From NCBI GenBank assembly GCA_946408295.1, contig CAMJRT010000021.1, positions 1 to 12,307 on the forward strand: a stretch of DNA of 12,307 nucleotides, written 5' to 3'. The notes under the pieces were generated by a model. It ran no database searches. It was not told the DNA's origin and saw only the letters and a program-made list of their open reading frames with translations. Below are positions 1-6,279 of this stretch, in pieces. Origin of the DNA: an uncultured Bacteroidales bacterium (GTDB taxonomy: Bacteria; Bacteroidota; Bacteroidia; Bacteroidales; UBA932). Every line of letters begins with the position of its first letter. Within the stretch, counting starts at the first letter, position 1. A program made the position numbers and the translations under genes.

Positions 1-46
1 AAAAGTCAGCCGTTTTCAAGATTTTTTTTGAAAATGGCTGACTTTT
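1..46. terminator. Long hairpin, probable bidirectional intrinsic terminator
   Basis: Positions 1-19 pair with 28-46 in a 19-bp stem with a single G-T mispair (12/35) and an 8-nt loop (20-27). The GC-rich core (GTCAGCC/GGCTGAC) is flanked by A-runs on the left and T-runs on the right, so each strand ends the stem in a U-tract. It lies about 60 bp downstream of the leftward gene ending at 107 and would stop transcription from it. It may equally serve a rightward gene outside the window. The rest of 47-106 shows nothing I can name. Confidence 0.85.
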
Positions 47-106
47 TCTGCAGCACAACATGCTCGAAGATGTGTTTTTTATACTATTTTGGGGCAGAAA
101 ATGTGA

Positions 107-508
107 TTAAACCGACATTAGTTCTTTACCAATTTCGTGGAGAGTTGAGTGGATTTCATCCATGCGGGCTTTCGAGGGAGTTTTTGCGCCGCTGATATAC
201 TGTGCAAAAAGACTTTGGGATATTCCCATTCGACGGGCGACAGCCGAGGCATTTAATTCGGGATGCGCATTGAAGATGCGATATAATTCCGTGTGATCCT
301 TTGGATAGAAGAATCCCTCAAAGCATAAATCTTCATCAATATTCGGCCAATTGATTCCATATTCATCGGACTTGTAATTAGCACGTTCTTGCGGGGTCGC
401 ATAACGAAGACGCGGATAATCCGCAAAGTATTCACACGCTTCGCGACCGTCTGTCGTACGAATCCAGACGGCATCATCTGTGAGCCAGATTTTCTCGACT
501 TGAATCAT
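107..508 (-). CDS. DUF2442 protein with C-terminal helix-turn-helix
   Basis: The 133-residue protein has a DUF2442-like N-terminal half (about 1-67, with IWLTDDAVWI at 7-16 and FADYPRLRYATP at 28-39). A C-terminal helix-turn-helix follows at about 84-106 (NASAVARRMGISQSLFAQYI), a XRE/HigA-like arrangement. DUF2442 proteins are often found beside DUF4160 proteins in presumed toxin-antitoxin pairs, but no DUF4160 gene is visible here. The gene has its own promoter 20 bp upstream and a terminator downstream, so it appears to be monocistronic. The HTH and a palindrome inside its own promoter suggest a DNA-binding, self-repressing regulator; that role is inference. The start at 508 is the only ATG downstream of the promoter that keeps the DUF2442 domain whole. 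Confidence 0.85.
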   Translation of the reverse strand: MIQVEKIWLTDDAVWIRTTDGREACEYFADYPRLRYATPQERANYKSDEYGINWPNIDEDLCFEGFFYPKDHTELYRIFNAHPELNASAVARRMGISQSLFAQYISGAKTPSKARMDEIHSTLHEIGKELMSV

Positions 509-527
509 TTTTACTTGCTTTTGTGCT

Positions 528-559
528 CAAATTTAGGTAATAATTTTATTACCATCAAA
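528..559 (-). promoter_or_regulatory. Promoter of the DUF2442-HTH gene
   Basis: Reading the minus strand, a -33 TTTG (complement of 556-559) is followed after exactly 20 nt by TAAATTTG (complement of 528-535), a full match to the Bacteroidetes TTTG/TAnnTTTG consensus. Transcription would start near 521, giving a leader of about 13 nt before the ATG at 508. Confidence 0.8.
536..553. promoter_or_regulatory. Palindromic operator candidate between divergent genes
   Basis: GGTAATAA (536-543) and TTATTACC (546-553) are perfect 8-bp inverted arms around a 2-bp centre. The palindrome directly abuts the -7 box of the leftward promoter and fills most of its spacer. It also overlaps the TTTA at 545-548 that would be the -33 element of one rightward promoter candidate. 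A bound dimer would block the leftward promoter. The HTH protein encoded at 107-508 is the obvious candidate ligand, by inference only. Confidence 0.6.
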
Positions 560-569
560 AAATATTTAG

Positions 570-577
570 TAAATTTG
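570..577 (+). promoter_or_regulatory. Distal -7 box candidate for rhuM
   Basis: TAAATTTG matches the Bacteroidetes -7 consensus. The best -33 is TTTA at 545-548 with a 21-nt spacer, inside the palindrome, so this promoter would be weaker than the proximal one but could be controlled by the same operator. Confidence 0.4.
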
Positions 578-585
578 TTTTTAGC

Positions 586-616
586 TTTGATTCATTACTG
601 AAGTTGATTATATTTG
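586..616 (+). promoter_or_regulatory. Proximal promoter of rhuM
   Basis: TTTG (586-589), a 19-nt spacer and TATATTTG (609-616) match the Bacteroidetes promoter in full. Transcription would start near 623. This argues against translation beginning at the upstream TTG at 604 and supports the ATG at 640. Confidence 0.7.
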
Positions 617-639
617 CTAATGATATAAGATTTGTTGTT

Positions 640-1644
640 ATGAATGATATTCAAAATAATTCACAAGAGTTCGTCTTTTATACTTCTGAAGACGGGACAC
701 TAAAAGTTCAAGTCATTGTAGACCCTACGACGGAAACTATCTGGGCGACACAAGCGGCAATTGCGGAATTATTCCAGGTTGACATATCGGGTATTTCTAG
801 GCATATCAATAATATATTGAACTCGGGAGAACTTGATAAAAGCAATTTGCAAAAATTGCAAATTGCAAATTCTGATAAACCCGTAACTTATTATAATCTT
901 GATATGATTATATCCATTGGTTACCGTGTCAATTCGCAGCGGGCAACCCGCTTCCGCCAATGGGCCACAAAAGTTTTGAAGGAGTTTATGATAAAAGGGT
1001 TTGCATTAGACGATGAGCGATTAAAGTCTGGTGGAAACCTCTTTGGCAAGGAGTATTTTGATGAACTTTTGGAGCGGGTGCAGGAAATCCGTGCATCTGA
1101 AAGGTTGTTCTATCAAAAACTGACAGATATGCTTATGGTTAGTGAGGATTATGATCCCTCTTCCAAGGAGGTAAGAGACATTTTCGCTTTTCTTCAGAAT
1201 AAACTTGAGTTTGCAGTCATTGGTAACACATCCGCGGAAATAATCGTGAACAGAGTGGATGCTCAAAAGCCGAATTGCGGTTTATTATCATGGAAGGACA
1301 GAGCGAAAGGTGGTAAGATTCAGTATTCGGACACCACTATCGCAAAGAACTTTATGACGCACGAAGAATTGAGCGAACTGACAACCCTCGTCAACCTTTG
1401 TTTGGATAGTGCTGAGATTAAAATTAAGCGTCAACAGCATATTAAGATGGCTGATTGGATTGAAATGTTCAATGCCCAATTACAAATCCACGGATACGAA
1501 ATACTATCAGGTAAGGGGACGGTGTCCGCAGATAAGGCTAAACAAATAGCAAAAGAGCAATGGCTAAAATTTCGTCCCGTTCAAGATGCAACTTTCAAAT
1601 CAGATTTCGATAAGTTGGTTGAGGCGACTCAAAAGAAAAAATGA
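640..1644 (+). CDS. rhuM: RhuM-family protein
   Basis: The 334-residue product has the hallmarks of the RhuM family, named after a Salmonella SPI-3 gene and common in variable and defence-rich regions of Bacteroidota. A helix-turn-helix-like segment (about 35-58, WATQAAIAELF...ISRHINNIL) leads into the signature YYNLDMIISIGYRVNS (84-99) and FRQWATKVLKEFMIKGF (105-121). The C-terminal half carries FAVIGNTSAEIIVNRVDA (191-208) and DTTIAKNFMTHEEL (231-244). The length is normal for the family and it appears intact. The biochemical activity of RhuM is not established. The reading frame is open from a TTG at 604, but the promoter overlaps that stretch, so ATG 640 is preferred. It is divergent from the DUF2442-HTH gene and may share its operator. 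It is AT-rich compared with the right half of the window, consistent with acquisition. Confidence 0.88.
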   Translation: MNDIQNNSQEFVFYTSEDGTLKVQVIVDPTTETIWATQAAIAELFQVDISGISRHINNILNSGELDKSNLQKLQIANSDKPVTYYNLDMIISIGYRVNSQRATRFRQWATKVLKEFMIKGFALDDERLKSGGNLFGKEYFDELLERVQEIRASERLFYQKLTDMLMVSEDYDPSSKEVRDIFAFLQNKLEFAVIGNTSAEIIVNRVDAQKPNCGLLSWKDRAKGGKIQYSDTTIAKNFMTHEELSELTTLVNLCLDSAEIKIKRQQHIKMADWIEMFNAQLQIHGYEILSGKGTVSADKAKQIAKEQWLKFRPVQDATFKSDFDKLVEATQKKK

Positions 1645-1645
1645 G

Positions 1646-1723
1646 ACGGAAAGCCCTATTTGTGAACTGCGGGAAAAGCAGAAAAAGAAGTGCATCGAGA
1701 CGATGAACAAGATGCTGAAGTAG
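1646..1723 (+). other. Intergenic stretch with possible coding remnant after rhuM
   Basis: Immediately after the rhuM stop, the frame shifted by one base reads a charged tail (ESPICELREKQKKKC, then ETMNKMLK) to a TAG at 1721-1723, with no start codon of its own. The junction is an A-rich run (1631-1641). It could be a decayed end of another gene, or an old frameshifted extension of rhuM. It could also be chance. The rest of 1724-1793 holds only a promoter candidate. Confidence 0.25.
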
Positions 1724-1746
1724 CGTTCCGATTGGCAGGATTTTTG

Positions 1747-1754
1747 TAGATTTG
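1747..1754 (+). promoter_or_regulatory. -7 box candidate for the DUF4251 gene
   Basis: TAGATTTG matches the Bacteroidetes TAnnTTTG box and lies 39 nt before the ATG at 1794. I see no clear TTTG at the -33 position, so the call rests on one element. Confidence 0.45.
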
Positions 1755-1793
1755 TGGTGCTTGTGAATGTTTTATTGATAGATAAGTGAAGCA

Positions 1794-2309
1794 ATGATGT
1801 CTATGAAATTTTCATTTTTTCGAAGCTTTGCCGTAGCGTTGCTGGCGGCATTGTTTTCGCTTCCCGCGTGCGGGATTAGCGCGCAGACCCCTGAAGAAAA
1901 AGAGGCTGATGCTCAAACTATCCGGAAGATGCTGGACAAGCGTTCCTATCAGATAGATGTCAACTATATGATTCCGCAACGGGGCGAAGCGCAATCCGTC
2001 AGTTCCTTTTCTCTTACCGTGGATGGCAGTACCATCGTTTCGCAACTGCCGTATGCCGGACAAGCGTGGTCGATTCCTTACGGCGGCGGGAAGGGACTTA
2101 ATTTCAAAGGGAAAATAGACTCCTATGAAGATAAGGGTTCTCTGAAAGACGGCCGAACCATAGTCCTCGGCGTCAAGAACGACGAAGACAGTTATGTTTA
2201 TACGCTGAATGTCTATGACAACGGGACGGTCTATATCCACGTTGCCTGCCACAATCGTGACAGCATCAGTTTCAACGGATATATTTGCCTTGAATCACCG
2301 AAGGAGTGA
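1794..2309 (+). CDS. Secreted DUF4251 protein
   Basis: The product is 171 residues from the first ATG, or 168 from the ATG at 1803, which gives a more typical signal peptide start (MKFSFFRSFAVALLAALF). The exported part is likely to begin near the SAQ at about 29-31. An LPAC sequence just before it makes a poor lipobox, so a soluble periplasmic protein is more likely than a lipoprotein. The rest matches DUF4251, a Bacteroidota family of unknown function, with VNYMIPQRG, SQLPYAGQAWSIPYGGGKGLNFKG (as two adjacent blocks around 83-107) and VYDNGTVYIHV near the end. It is convergent with hipT, with only 14 bp between the two stop codons and no visible terminator there. Function is unknown. Confidence 0.85.
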   Translation: MMSMKFSFFRSFAVALLAALFSLPACGISAQTPEEKEADAQTIRKMLDKRSYQIDVNYMIPQRGEAQSVSSFSLTVDGSTIVSQLPYAGQAWSIPYGGGKGLNFKGKIDSYEDKGSLKDGRTIVLGVKNDEDSYVYTLNVYDNGTVYIHVACHNRDSISFNGYICLESPKE

Positions 2310-2323
2310 TTAATTTTCGCCGT

Positions 2324-3328
2324 TTAGTCTGATTCTCTGGTGAATCTCGCTATTCGCTCGTTGACAATTCTTAAATAATAGCGCTTCATCTTGTCATTTA
2401 GGAAACTCCTTCCGACTAGATTAACTGCGGATTCCGGAAACTGCATATACTTGTCGAGTATCCTGCCCATACGAGACTTCACCAGACCGATGCACTCTCC
2501 AAAACGCTCAAAGTCCAGGCGACAAGGATGACCGGTATTCGCATATGCGTCACTTATGAGGATGTTTGGAGAAAGCCCTCCGTCAAGGCCGAAATCATCG
2601 CCTCGTACGTGTAGGCTTGTGTTTAGAAGATCATATGCCGGAGCAAGACGATAATCCTGCCCCCGCAAAATCAAAGAGAAGTTCTTAAGATGGTCATCGC
2701 CATTAGCGTAGATGTAGTTAAACACAACAAGTTCGAAGAATCTTTCCATATCAACCATCCATGCAGAGACATTTTTCCGGATGGCTATGGCAATATCCTC
2801 ATAGCAACCCCTGTATTTGAATTCCTTTCCATTGTCCTGCTCGTTCCTTCCGATAACTGACGCAAAATCTTCCATAAGCATCTTTGACCCATCTGGAAGG
2901 ACATCGAATCGCTTGGTAATATATACCATCTGCCTTTTTGGGGAAAAGCAAAGGCCATTTGCCGCTGTAAGGATCCCATATACTTGCGCCGCAATTTGCA
3001 TTGTTAGATTCTCATTAGCAGGAATCTGCTTGCGCTCCCGAAGTGTTTCATCCCAAGGTGCAGGCTTCAAAATATAAGTAGACTGTTCCTCTTCCTTGGC
3101 AATACGGATGCTTCCCTTCTCTATGACAGCCGGAAACTTCTCTTGAACACCCGATACGGATATCCTGTGCATCGCTTCAACAATTTCCGGTTTGTTATGA
3201 AGTCCGTCGATCTCGAAATCCATTTGATGACTCACCTTATGCCCGTCAAATAGTGCACGAGCAGCCTTCGGGCTATATGTAGAGAAGCCCTCGTCAAGAC
3301 AGGAAGGGCAATGTTTGATGTCAATCAT
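2324..3328 (-). CDS. hipT: HipT-type Ser/Thr kinase toxin (HipA kinase core)
   Basis: This 334-residue protein is the kinase half of HipA without the N-terminal subdomain, which is encoded separately just upstream. The glycine-rich loop reads RISVSGVQEK at 55-64, with serines at 57 and 59. The ATP-binding lysine is likely K88 (YILKPA). The catalytic segment is NGDDHLKN (209-216, D211), and the metal-binding aspartate is D233 in APAYDLLN. HipA phosphorylates GltX; the E. coli HipT of HipBST phosphorylates TrpS, blocking tRNA charging. The target here cannot be read from sequence. In E. coli O127 HipT, autophosphorylation is at the two serines of an S-x-S loop numbered 57 and 59, the same positions as here. 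The start codon overlaps the hipS stop by 4 bp (ATGA). All catalytic residues are present, so the kinase should be active. Confidence 0.9.
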   Translation of the reverse strand: MIDIKHCPSCLDEGFSTYSPKAARALFDGHKVSHQMDFEIDGLHNKPEIVEAMHRISVSGVQEKFPAVIEKGSIRIAKEEEQSTYILKPAPWDETLRERKQIPANENLTMQIAAQVYGILTAANGLCFSPKRQMVYITKRFDVLPDGSKMLMEDFASVIGRNEQDNGKEFKYRGCYEDIAIAIRKNVSAWMVDMERFFELVVFNYIYANGDDHLKNFSLILRGQDYRLAPAYDLLNTSLHVRGDDFGLDGGLSPNILISDAYANTGHPCRLDFERFGECIGLVKSRMGRILDKYMQFPESAVNLVGRSFLNDKMKRYYLRIVNERIARFTRESD

Positions 3329-3651
3329 TTAGATGTCATTTTAATGTGTACTCCTCCTATGAAATCTTTCCCGGCCATGGCGGTAAGAATACCAAATAAA
3401 TCGTGTTCATCAATTCTTAATGTCCGGCAAATCACTTTTCGATTGGCTCCTTCTGGTAACATATTCGCGAAGAAAGGAAACAGAGAAGCGGATTCATAAG
3501 AAGTATACCTTTTGGGCAATGAAACTGATACCGGTGGGGCATCCGACGTAAGATAGTCCGGATCATACGTGAAAGAATAACCTGTACCAGGATGCATTTC
3601 TGTCAGCACCCCAGCCTTTCGATCATTCACATATACACTCACTTGTCTCAT
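3325..3651 (-). CDS. hipS: HipS-type protein (stand-alone HipA N-terminal domain)
   Basis: The 108-residue protein corresponds to the N-terminal subdomain of HipA (couple_hipA family). It shows VYVNDRKAGVL at 6-16, VSLPKRY at 43-49 and the conserved FPFFANMLPEG at 58-68. In the tripartite HipBST system the free HipS, not HipB, is the antitoxin that holds the kinase. The reported E. coli O127 HipS contacts the kinase active site through a tryptophan; this protein contains no tryptophan at all, so the contact must differ. It lies 11 bp after hipB and overlaps hipT by 4 bp, which favours translational coupling and balanced production of the pair. Confidence 0.87.
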   Translation of the reverse strand: MRQVSVYVNDRKAGVLTEMHPGTGYSFTYDPDYLTSDAPPVSVSLPKRYTSYESASLFPFFANMLPEGANRKVICRTLRIDEHDLFGILTAMAGKDFIGGVHIKMTSK

Positions 3652-3662
3652 ATTCTAAAGAA

Positions 3663-3863
3663 TCATATCGTCTGACGAACTTTAAACTCGATTTCCATTC
3701 CGAGAACCTCCATAATCTTAGAAACAGTCCCAATAGACGGATTTCCTTTTCCCCGCTCAATATCCTTAATTGTTGCGAGTCCAATTCCTGCCATCTCTGC
3801 AAGATCCTGCTGCGATATAGCGAGCGTTTTCCTGCGATTTTTTATTATTTCTGCAAGGCTCAT
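3663..3863 (-). CDS. hipB: HipB-type XRE-family DNA-binding protein
   Basis: A 66-residue helix-turn-helix protein beginning MSLAEIIKNRRKTLAISQQ. The recognition region is SQQDLAEMAGIGLATIKDIERG (about 17-38 of the chosen start), followed by NPSIGTVSKIMEVLGM, the usual XRE five-helix fold. The frame stays open to an ATG at 3971, but that extension crosses the predicted promoter and is hydrophobic and AT-rich, so the ATG at 3863 is preferred. It is the first gene of the hipB-hipS-hipT operon. By analogy with HipB it should repress the operon by binding operators near its promoter; two candidate sites are present. Confidence 0.88.
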   Translation of the reverse strand: MSLAEIIKNRRKTLAISQQDLAEMAGIGLATIKDIERGKGNPSIGTVSKIMEVLGMEIEFKVRQTI

Positions 3864-3886
3864 AAGTCCAATATAATATACTTTTG
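3864..3886. promoter_or_regulatory. Candidate HipB operator, promoter-proximal copy
   Basis: AAGT-N12-ACTTTTG, an imperfect palindrome with arms AAGT/ACTT, lying between the hip -7 box and the hipB start codon. It matches a second copy 61 bp away at 19 of 23 positions. A repressor here would block the start of transcription. On the plus strand TACTTTTG also resembles a -7 box, but no rightward gene follows it. Confidence 0.45.
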
Positions 3887-3889
3887 CTG

Positions 3890-3921
3890 CAAATATATAC
3901 AATTGTCCCTTAAAACACAAG
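3890..3921 (-). promoter_or_regulatory. Promoter of the hipBST operon
   Basis: On the minus strand the -7 box is TATATTTG (complement of 3890-3897). After a 20-nt spacer upstream the -33 element is CTTG (complement of 3918-3921), three of four bases of TTTG. The leader to the hipB ATG would be about 20 nt. Confidence 0.6.
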
Positions 3922-3924
3922 AAA

Positions 3925-3947
3925 AAGTCTAAAAAAATGTACTTTTG
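3925..3947. promoter_or_regulatory. Candidate HipB operator, distal copy
   Basis: Second AAGT-N12-ACTTTTG element, just upstream of the hip -33 box. Its arms extend to AAAAGT/ACTTTT (6 bp). With the proximal copy it brackets the promoter, as HipB operators do in E. coli, where several sites are bound cooperatively. Positions 3948-3996, up to the next gene, show nothing else I can name. Confidence 0.45.
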
Positions 3948-3996
3948 GGCATACTGGAACTTAGAACTCAATGGTGAGCTACTCCTCCTAAGATTT

Positions 3997-5544
3997 TCAA
4001 TTTGCGCCGTTGAAACGCGAGATAAACGAGACTTGGGCAGGGGCGATTCGGCGATAGCCTTCTTCGGTCATGTGCAGTTTGTCGCCCAGGTAAAAGCGCT
4101 CGAAATTTTCTGTGCCGACATCCTGGATGCTGAACTGGTCCAGAACGGGAACGCCGTGGTAGCGGCAGCAGTCCAACTGGGCCTGGACATATTGGGCGAA
4201 AGTCTTGCCGGTCTTGTTGACATCCGTCGAGTAGGGATTGAAGCCGGAATCGCGCGTGAAGAAACGCAGGGAGGTGAAAAAGAGTATCTTCGCCTCGGGA
4301 TTCTTTTCGCGAAGCTTGCGGATGCAATAGTTGATGCCTCCGCACTGCGTGTCCAGGCGTGTGGCGTCGTAGCCGTCCGCCGCGCTGTAGTCTTTCCAAC
4401 TTCCGCACTCCTTGTTGCCGGTGAAGTCGTTGGTCGAGGCCCATAGCACATAGATGTCGTACACCCCGGCCGTATCGACCTGCCGTTGGAGCGAATAGCC
4501 TCTGGAGCGGGAGAAGCCGGCTCCACCGACACCGTAACTCGTGACTTCTGCATCCAGGGCATCCGCCCAAAGTTGCTTGGCGGCGTAAGACTGCGGCCTG
4601 ACCGACAACGAACCTCCAAAGACGGCGATGCGTGTCTTGATGACTCCGGAAGCCGGAAGAAGCCGGTGGCTGTCGGGCCGGGGGTTGCGGATTTTCTGTT
4701 TAGCGGCCGGCTGGAAGGAGGTCGCTTTGTAAGGGTTGAGGCAGGCGTTGTGGGCGGCAGTCCGGCAGATGGCGGCAATGTCCGCGCTGACGCTCTTCGG
4801 GCGATAGGTGTTGTCGACTACGCTGACTCCCGAGATGGCTTCGAACCAGGTGCAGGCGGCCGTATAGCGGCCGTAGGTCTTCTCCAGATGGTAGCCGTCC
4901 CGGTTGAGTTTGTCTCCCAGGGAACTGGTGCGGGCGTTCTGGATGGCTGTGCCCGAGGGGATGAGAATGGGGAAATGGCGGGCGGCCACGGCCTTGCGCG
5001 AAGCACCCGCGATGGCCTGGTACATCCGCATCTGGTCCCTGCCATAGCGCGCAAATTCCCGGTGGTCCGCATCGGACGAATAGGACCAGGTCTGGTGCCA
5101 CATAAACACAGCCGTCGCCGGTACGCGCCGCCGGACATAGGCGGTCAGCGCCCCCAGATAGGGCTCGTACGTCTCATATTCGCCGGACACGCCGCTGGCC
5201 TGCTGGAAACTGACATAGTTCCACGGCTCGTCAGCCAGGGCCTGGGACAGGGTCGCGTTGGCGGTGTTGGTCCTGACACCTCCGACAATCTTGCGGTAGG
5301 CATAGTCGTCGCTATTGGTGACGGTGTTCTTGAAATGCCGTTCCAGGGTGCATCCGCCGATATACATATTGCCGATGACGACCGGAATGCCTGCGGCGTC
5401 GAAGAGTTCCCACAAGTACTGCTCTACCGAATCTTGCGAGAAACTGTTGCCGATGGCCAGGATGCGGAGCGTGTCCTTGGTCTGGGCGGCGGCGATTACC
5501 GCAATGAGCAAAAGTGAAAGCAGTACGATGAAAAGGCGTTTCAT
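3997..5544 (-). CDS. Secreted protein with tandem SGNH-hydrolase domains (DUF4886 plus GDSL-like)
   Basis: A 515-residue protein with a signal peptide (1 to about 20, ending AAAQ). The first domain (about 25-275) is of the DUF4886 type: nucleophile block LAIGNSFS (S34), GNMYIGG at 58-64, and a C-terminal DGYHLE with D216 and H219. A linker rich in K, R and P follows (about 278-300). The second domain (about 303-512) is a separate SGNH fold with FGGSLS (S312), GVGGAG (338-343), STND (370-373) and DKLHM (D488, H491). Both therefore keep a plausible Ser-Asp-His set. SGNH enzymes are esterases or acyl-hydrolases, often acting on acetylated glycans in Bacteroidota; the substrate is not evident. 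The gene starts 30 bp after the pyrH stop and is probably cotranscribed with it, with no evident functional link. Confidence 0.85.
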   Translation of the reverse strand: MKRLFIVLLSLLLIAVIAAAQTKDTLRILAIGNSFSQDSVEQYLWELFDAAGIPVVIGNMYIGGCTLERHFKNTVTNSDDYAYRKIVGGVRTNTANATLSQALADEPWNYVSFQQASGVSGEYETYEPYLGALTAYVRRRVPATAVFMWHQTWSYSSDADHREFARYGRDQMRMYQAIAGASRKAVAARHFPILIPSGTAIQNARTSSLGDKLNRDGYHLEKTYGRYTAACTWFEAISGVSVVDNTYRPKSVSADIAAICRTAAHNACLNPYKATSFQPAAKQKIRNPRPDSHRLLPASGVIKTRIAVFGGSLSVRPQSYAAKQLWADALDAEVTSYGVGGAGFSRSRGYSLQRQVDTAGVYDIYVLWASTNDFTGNKECGSWKDYSAADGYDATRLDTQCGGINYCIRKLREKNPEAKILFFTSLRFFTRDSGFNPYSTDVNKTGKTFAQYVQAQLDCCRYHGVPVLDQFSIQDVGTENFERFYLGDKLHMTEEGYRRIAPAQVSFISRFNGAN

Positions 5545-5574
5545 AGGTTCGAGGCTATCGGGGACGGCCGCTCC

Positions 5575-6279
5575 TTACACGTGTACGAGGGTGCCGACTT
5601 TGTCGCCGTGAAGCAGGGCGGTGAGGTTGCCTTTTTGGTTCATATCGAAGACGATGATGGGCATATTGCCTTCGCGGCAGAGGGAGAAGGCGGTCTGGTC
5701 CATCACTTTGAGGCGGTCGGCGATGGCTTTGTCGAAACTTAACTCTTCGTAGCGGGTGGCCGTGGGGTCCTTTTCGGGGTCGGCGGTATAGACGCCGTCC
5801 ACGCGGGTGCCTTTCAGCAGGGCGTCCGCCTTGATTTCCAACGCGCGGAGGGCGGCGCCGGAGTCGGTGGTGAAGAAGGGGTTGCCCGTGCCGCCGGCGA
5901 GCAGGGCCACGCCGCCGCGCTCGAGCACCTTCACGGCGTCGTCGCGCATATAGTATTTGGCGACAGGCTCCATCGGGGTGGCGGTGAAAACGGTCGCTTC
6001 CACTCCTTCGCTGCGGATGGCCATCGCCAGGGCGAGGGAATTGATGACGGTGGCGAGCATACCCATCTTGTCGCCGTCCACGCGGTCGAAGCCTTTGCCT
6101 GCGCCCTGCAGGCCGCGGAAGATGTTGCCGCCGCCGATGACGATGGCGATTTGCGCCCCGGCGCGGGTGGCGGAAGCGATTTCAGAAGCGTATGCGGCCA
6201 GCACCTCTTCGTCGATGCCTTTCCCCTGAGGCCCGCCCAGGCTTTCGCCGCTGAGTTTGAGAAGGAGTCTTTTGTACAT
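5575..6279 (-). CDS. pyrH: UMP kinase (uridylate kinase)
   Basis: The 234-residue product matches bacterial UMP kinase, the hexameric amino-acid-kinase-family enzyme that makes UDP from UMP and ATP in pyrimidine synthesis. Motifs in order are KLSGESL (8-14), VIGGGNIFRG (47-56), GDKMGMLATVINSLAL (69-84), FFTTDSGAALRALE (135-148) and KGTRVDGVYTADPEKDP (156-172), with MDQTAFSLC near the C-terminus. The frame extends 18 codons upstream to 6333, but that adds a sequence unlike PyrH and crosses the promoter, so the ATG at 6279 (MYKRLLLKLSGE) is chosen. Length is normal. It is cytoplasmic and very likely essential. The gene leads a leftward pair with the tandem SGNH protein and is divergent from the efflux operon. 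Confidence 0.97.
   Translation of the reverse strand: MYKRLLLKLSGESLGGPQGKGIDEEVLAAYASEIASATRAGAQIAIVIGGGNIFRGLQGAGKGFDRVDGDKMGMLATVINSLALAMAIRSEGVEATVFTATPMEPVAKYYMRDDAVKVLERGGVALLAGGTGNPFFTTDSGAALRALEIKADALLKGTRVDGVYTADPEKDPTATRYEELSFDKAIADRLKVMDQTAFSLCREGNMPIIVFDMNQKGNLTALLHGDKVGTLVHV

Noticed and set aside
604..639. Upstream TTG start for rhuM
   Set aside because: A full promoter occupies 586-616 and places the transcription start after this codon; the added residues are not part of the family.
849..872. Repeated TTGCAAA-like units within rhuM, considered as a phase-variable tract
   Set aside because: The units are imperfect and encode LQKLQIANS in a position where RhuM relatives have similar residues, so ordinary coding explains them.
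2310..2323. Gap between the DUF4251 and hipT stop codons, examined for a shared terminator
   Set aside because: Only 14 bp and no inverted repeat is visible there.
3958..3992. CTTAG/CTAAG inverted pair between the SGNH stop and hip, considered as a terminator
   Set aside because: Arms are only 5 bp with a 25-nt gap and no T-run, so pairing could easily be chance.
4486..5517. 343-codon open frame on the plus strand
   Set aside because: It lies fully antisense to the SGNH gene, lacks recognisable domains and has the residue bias expected from the opposite strand of high-GC coding DNA.
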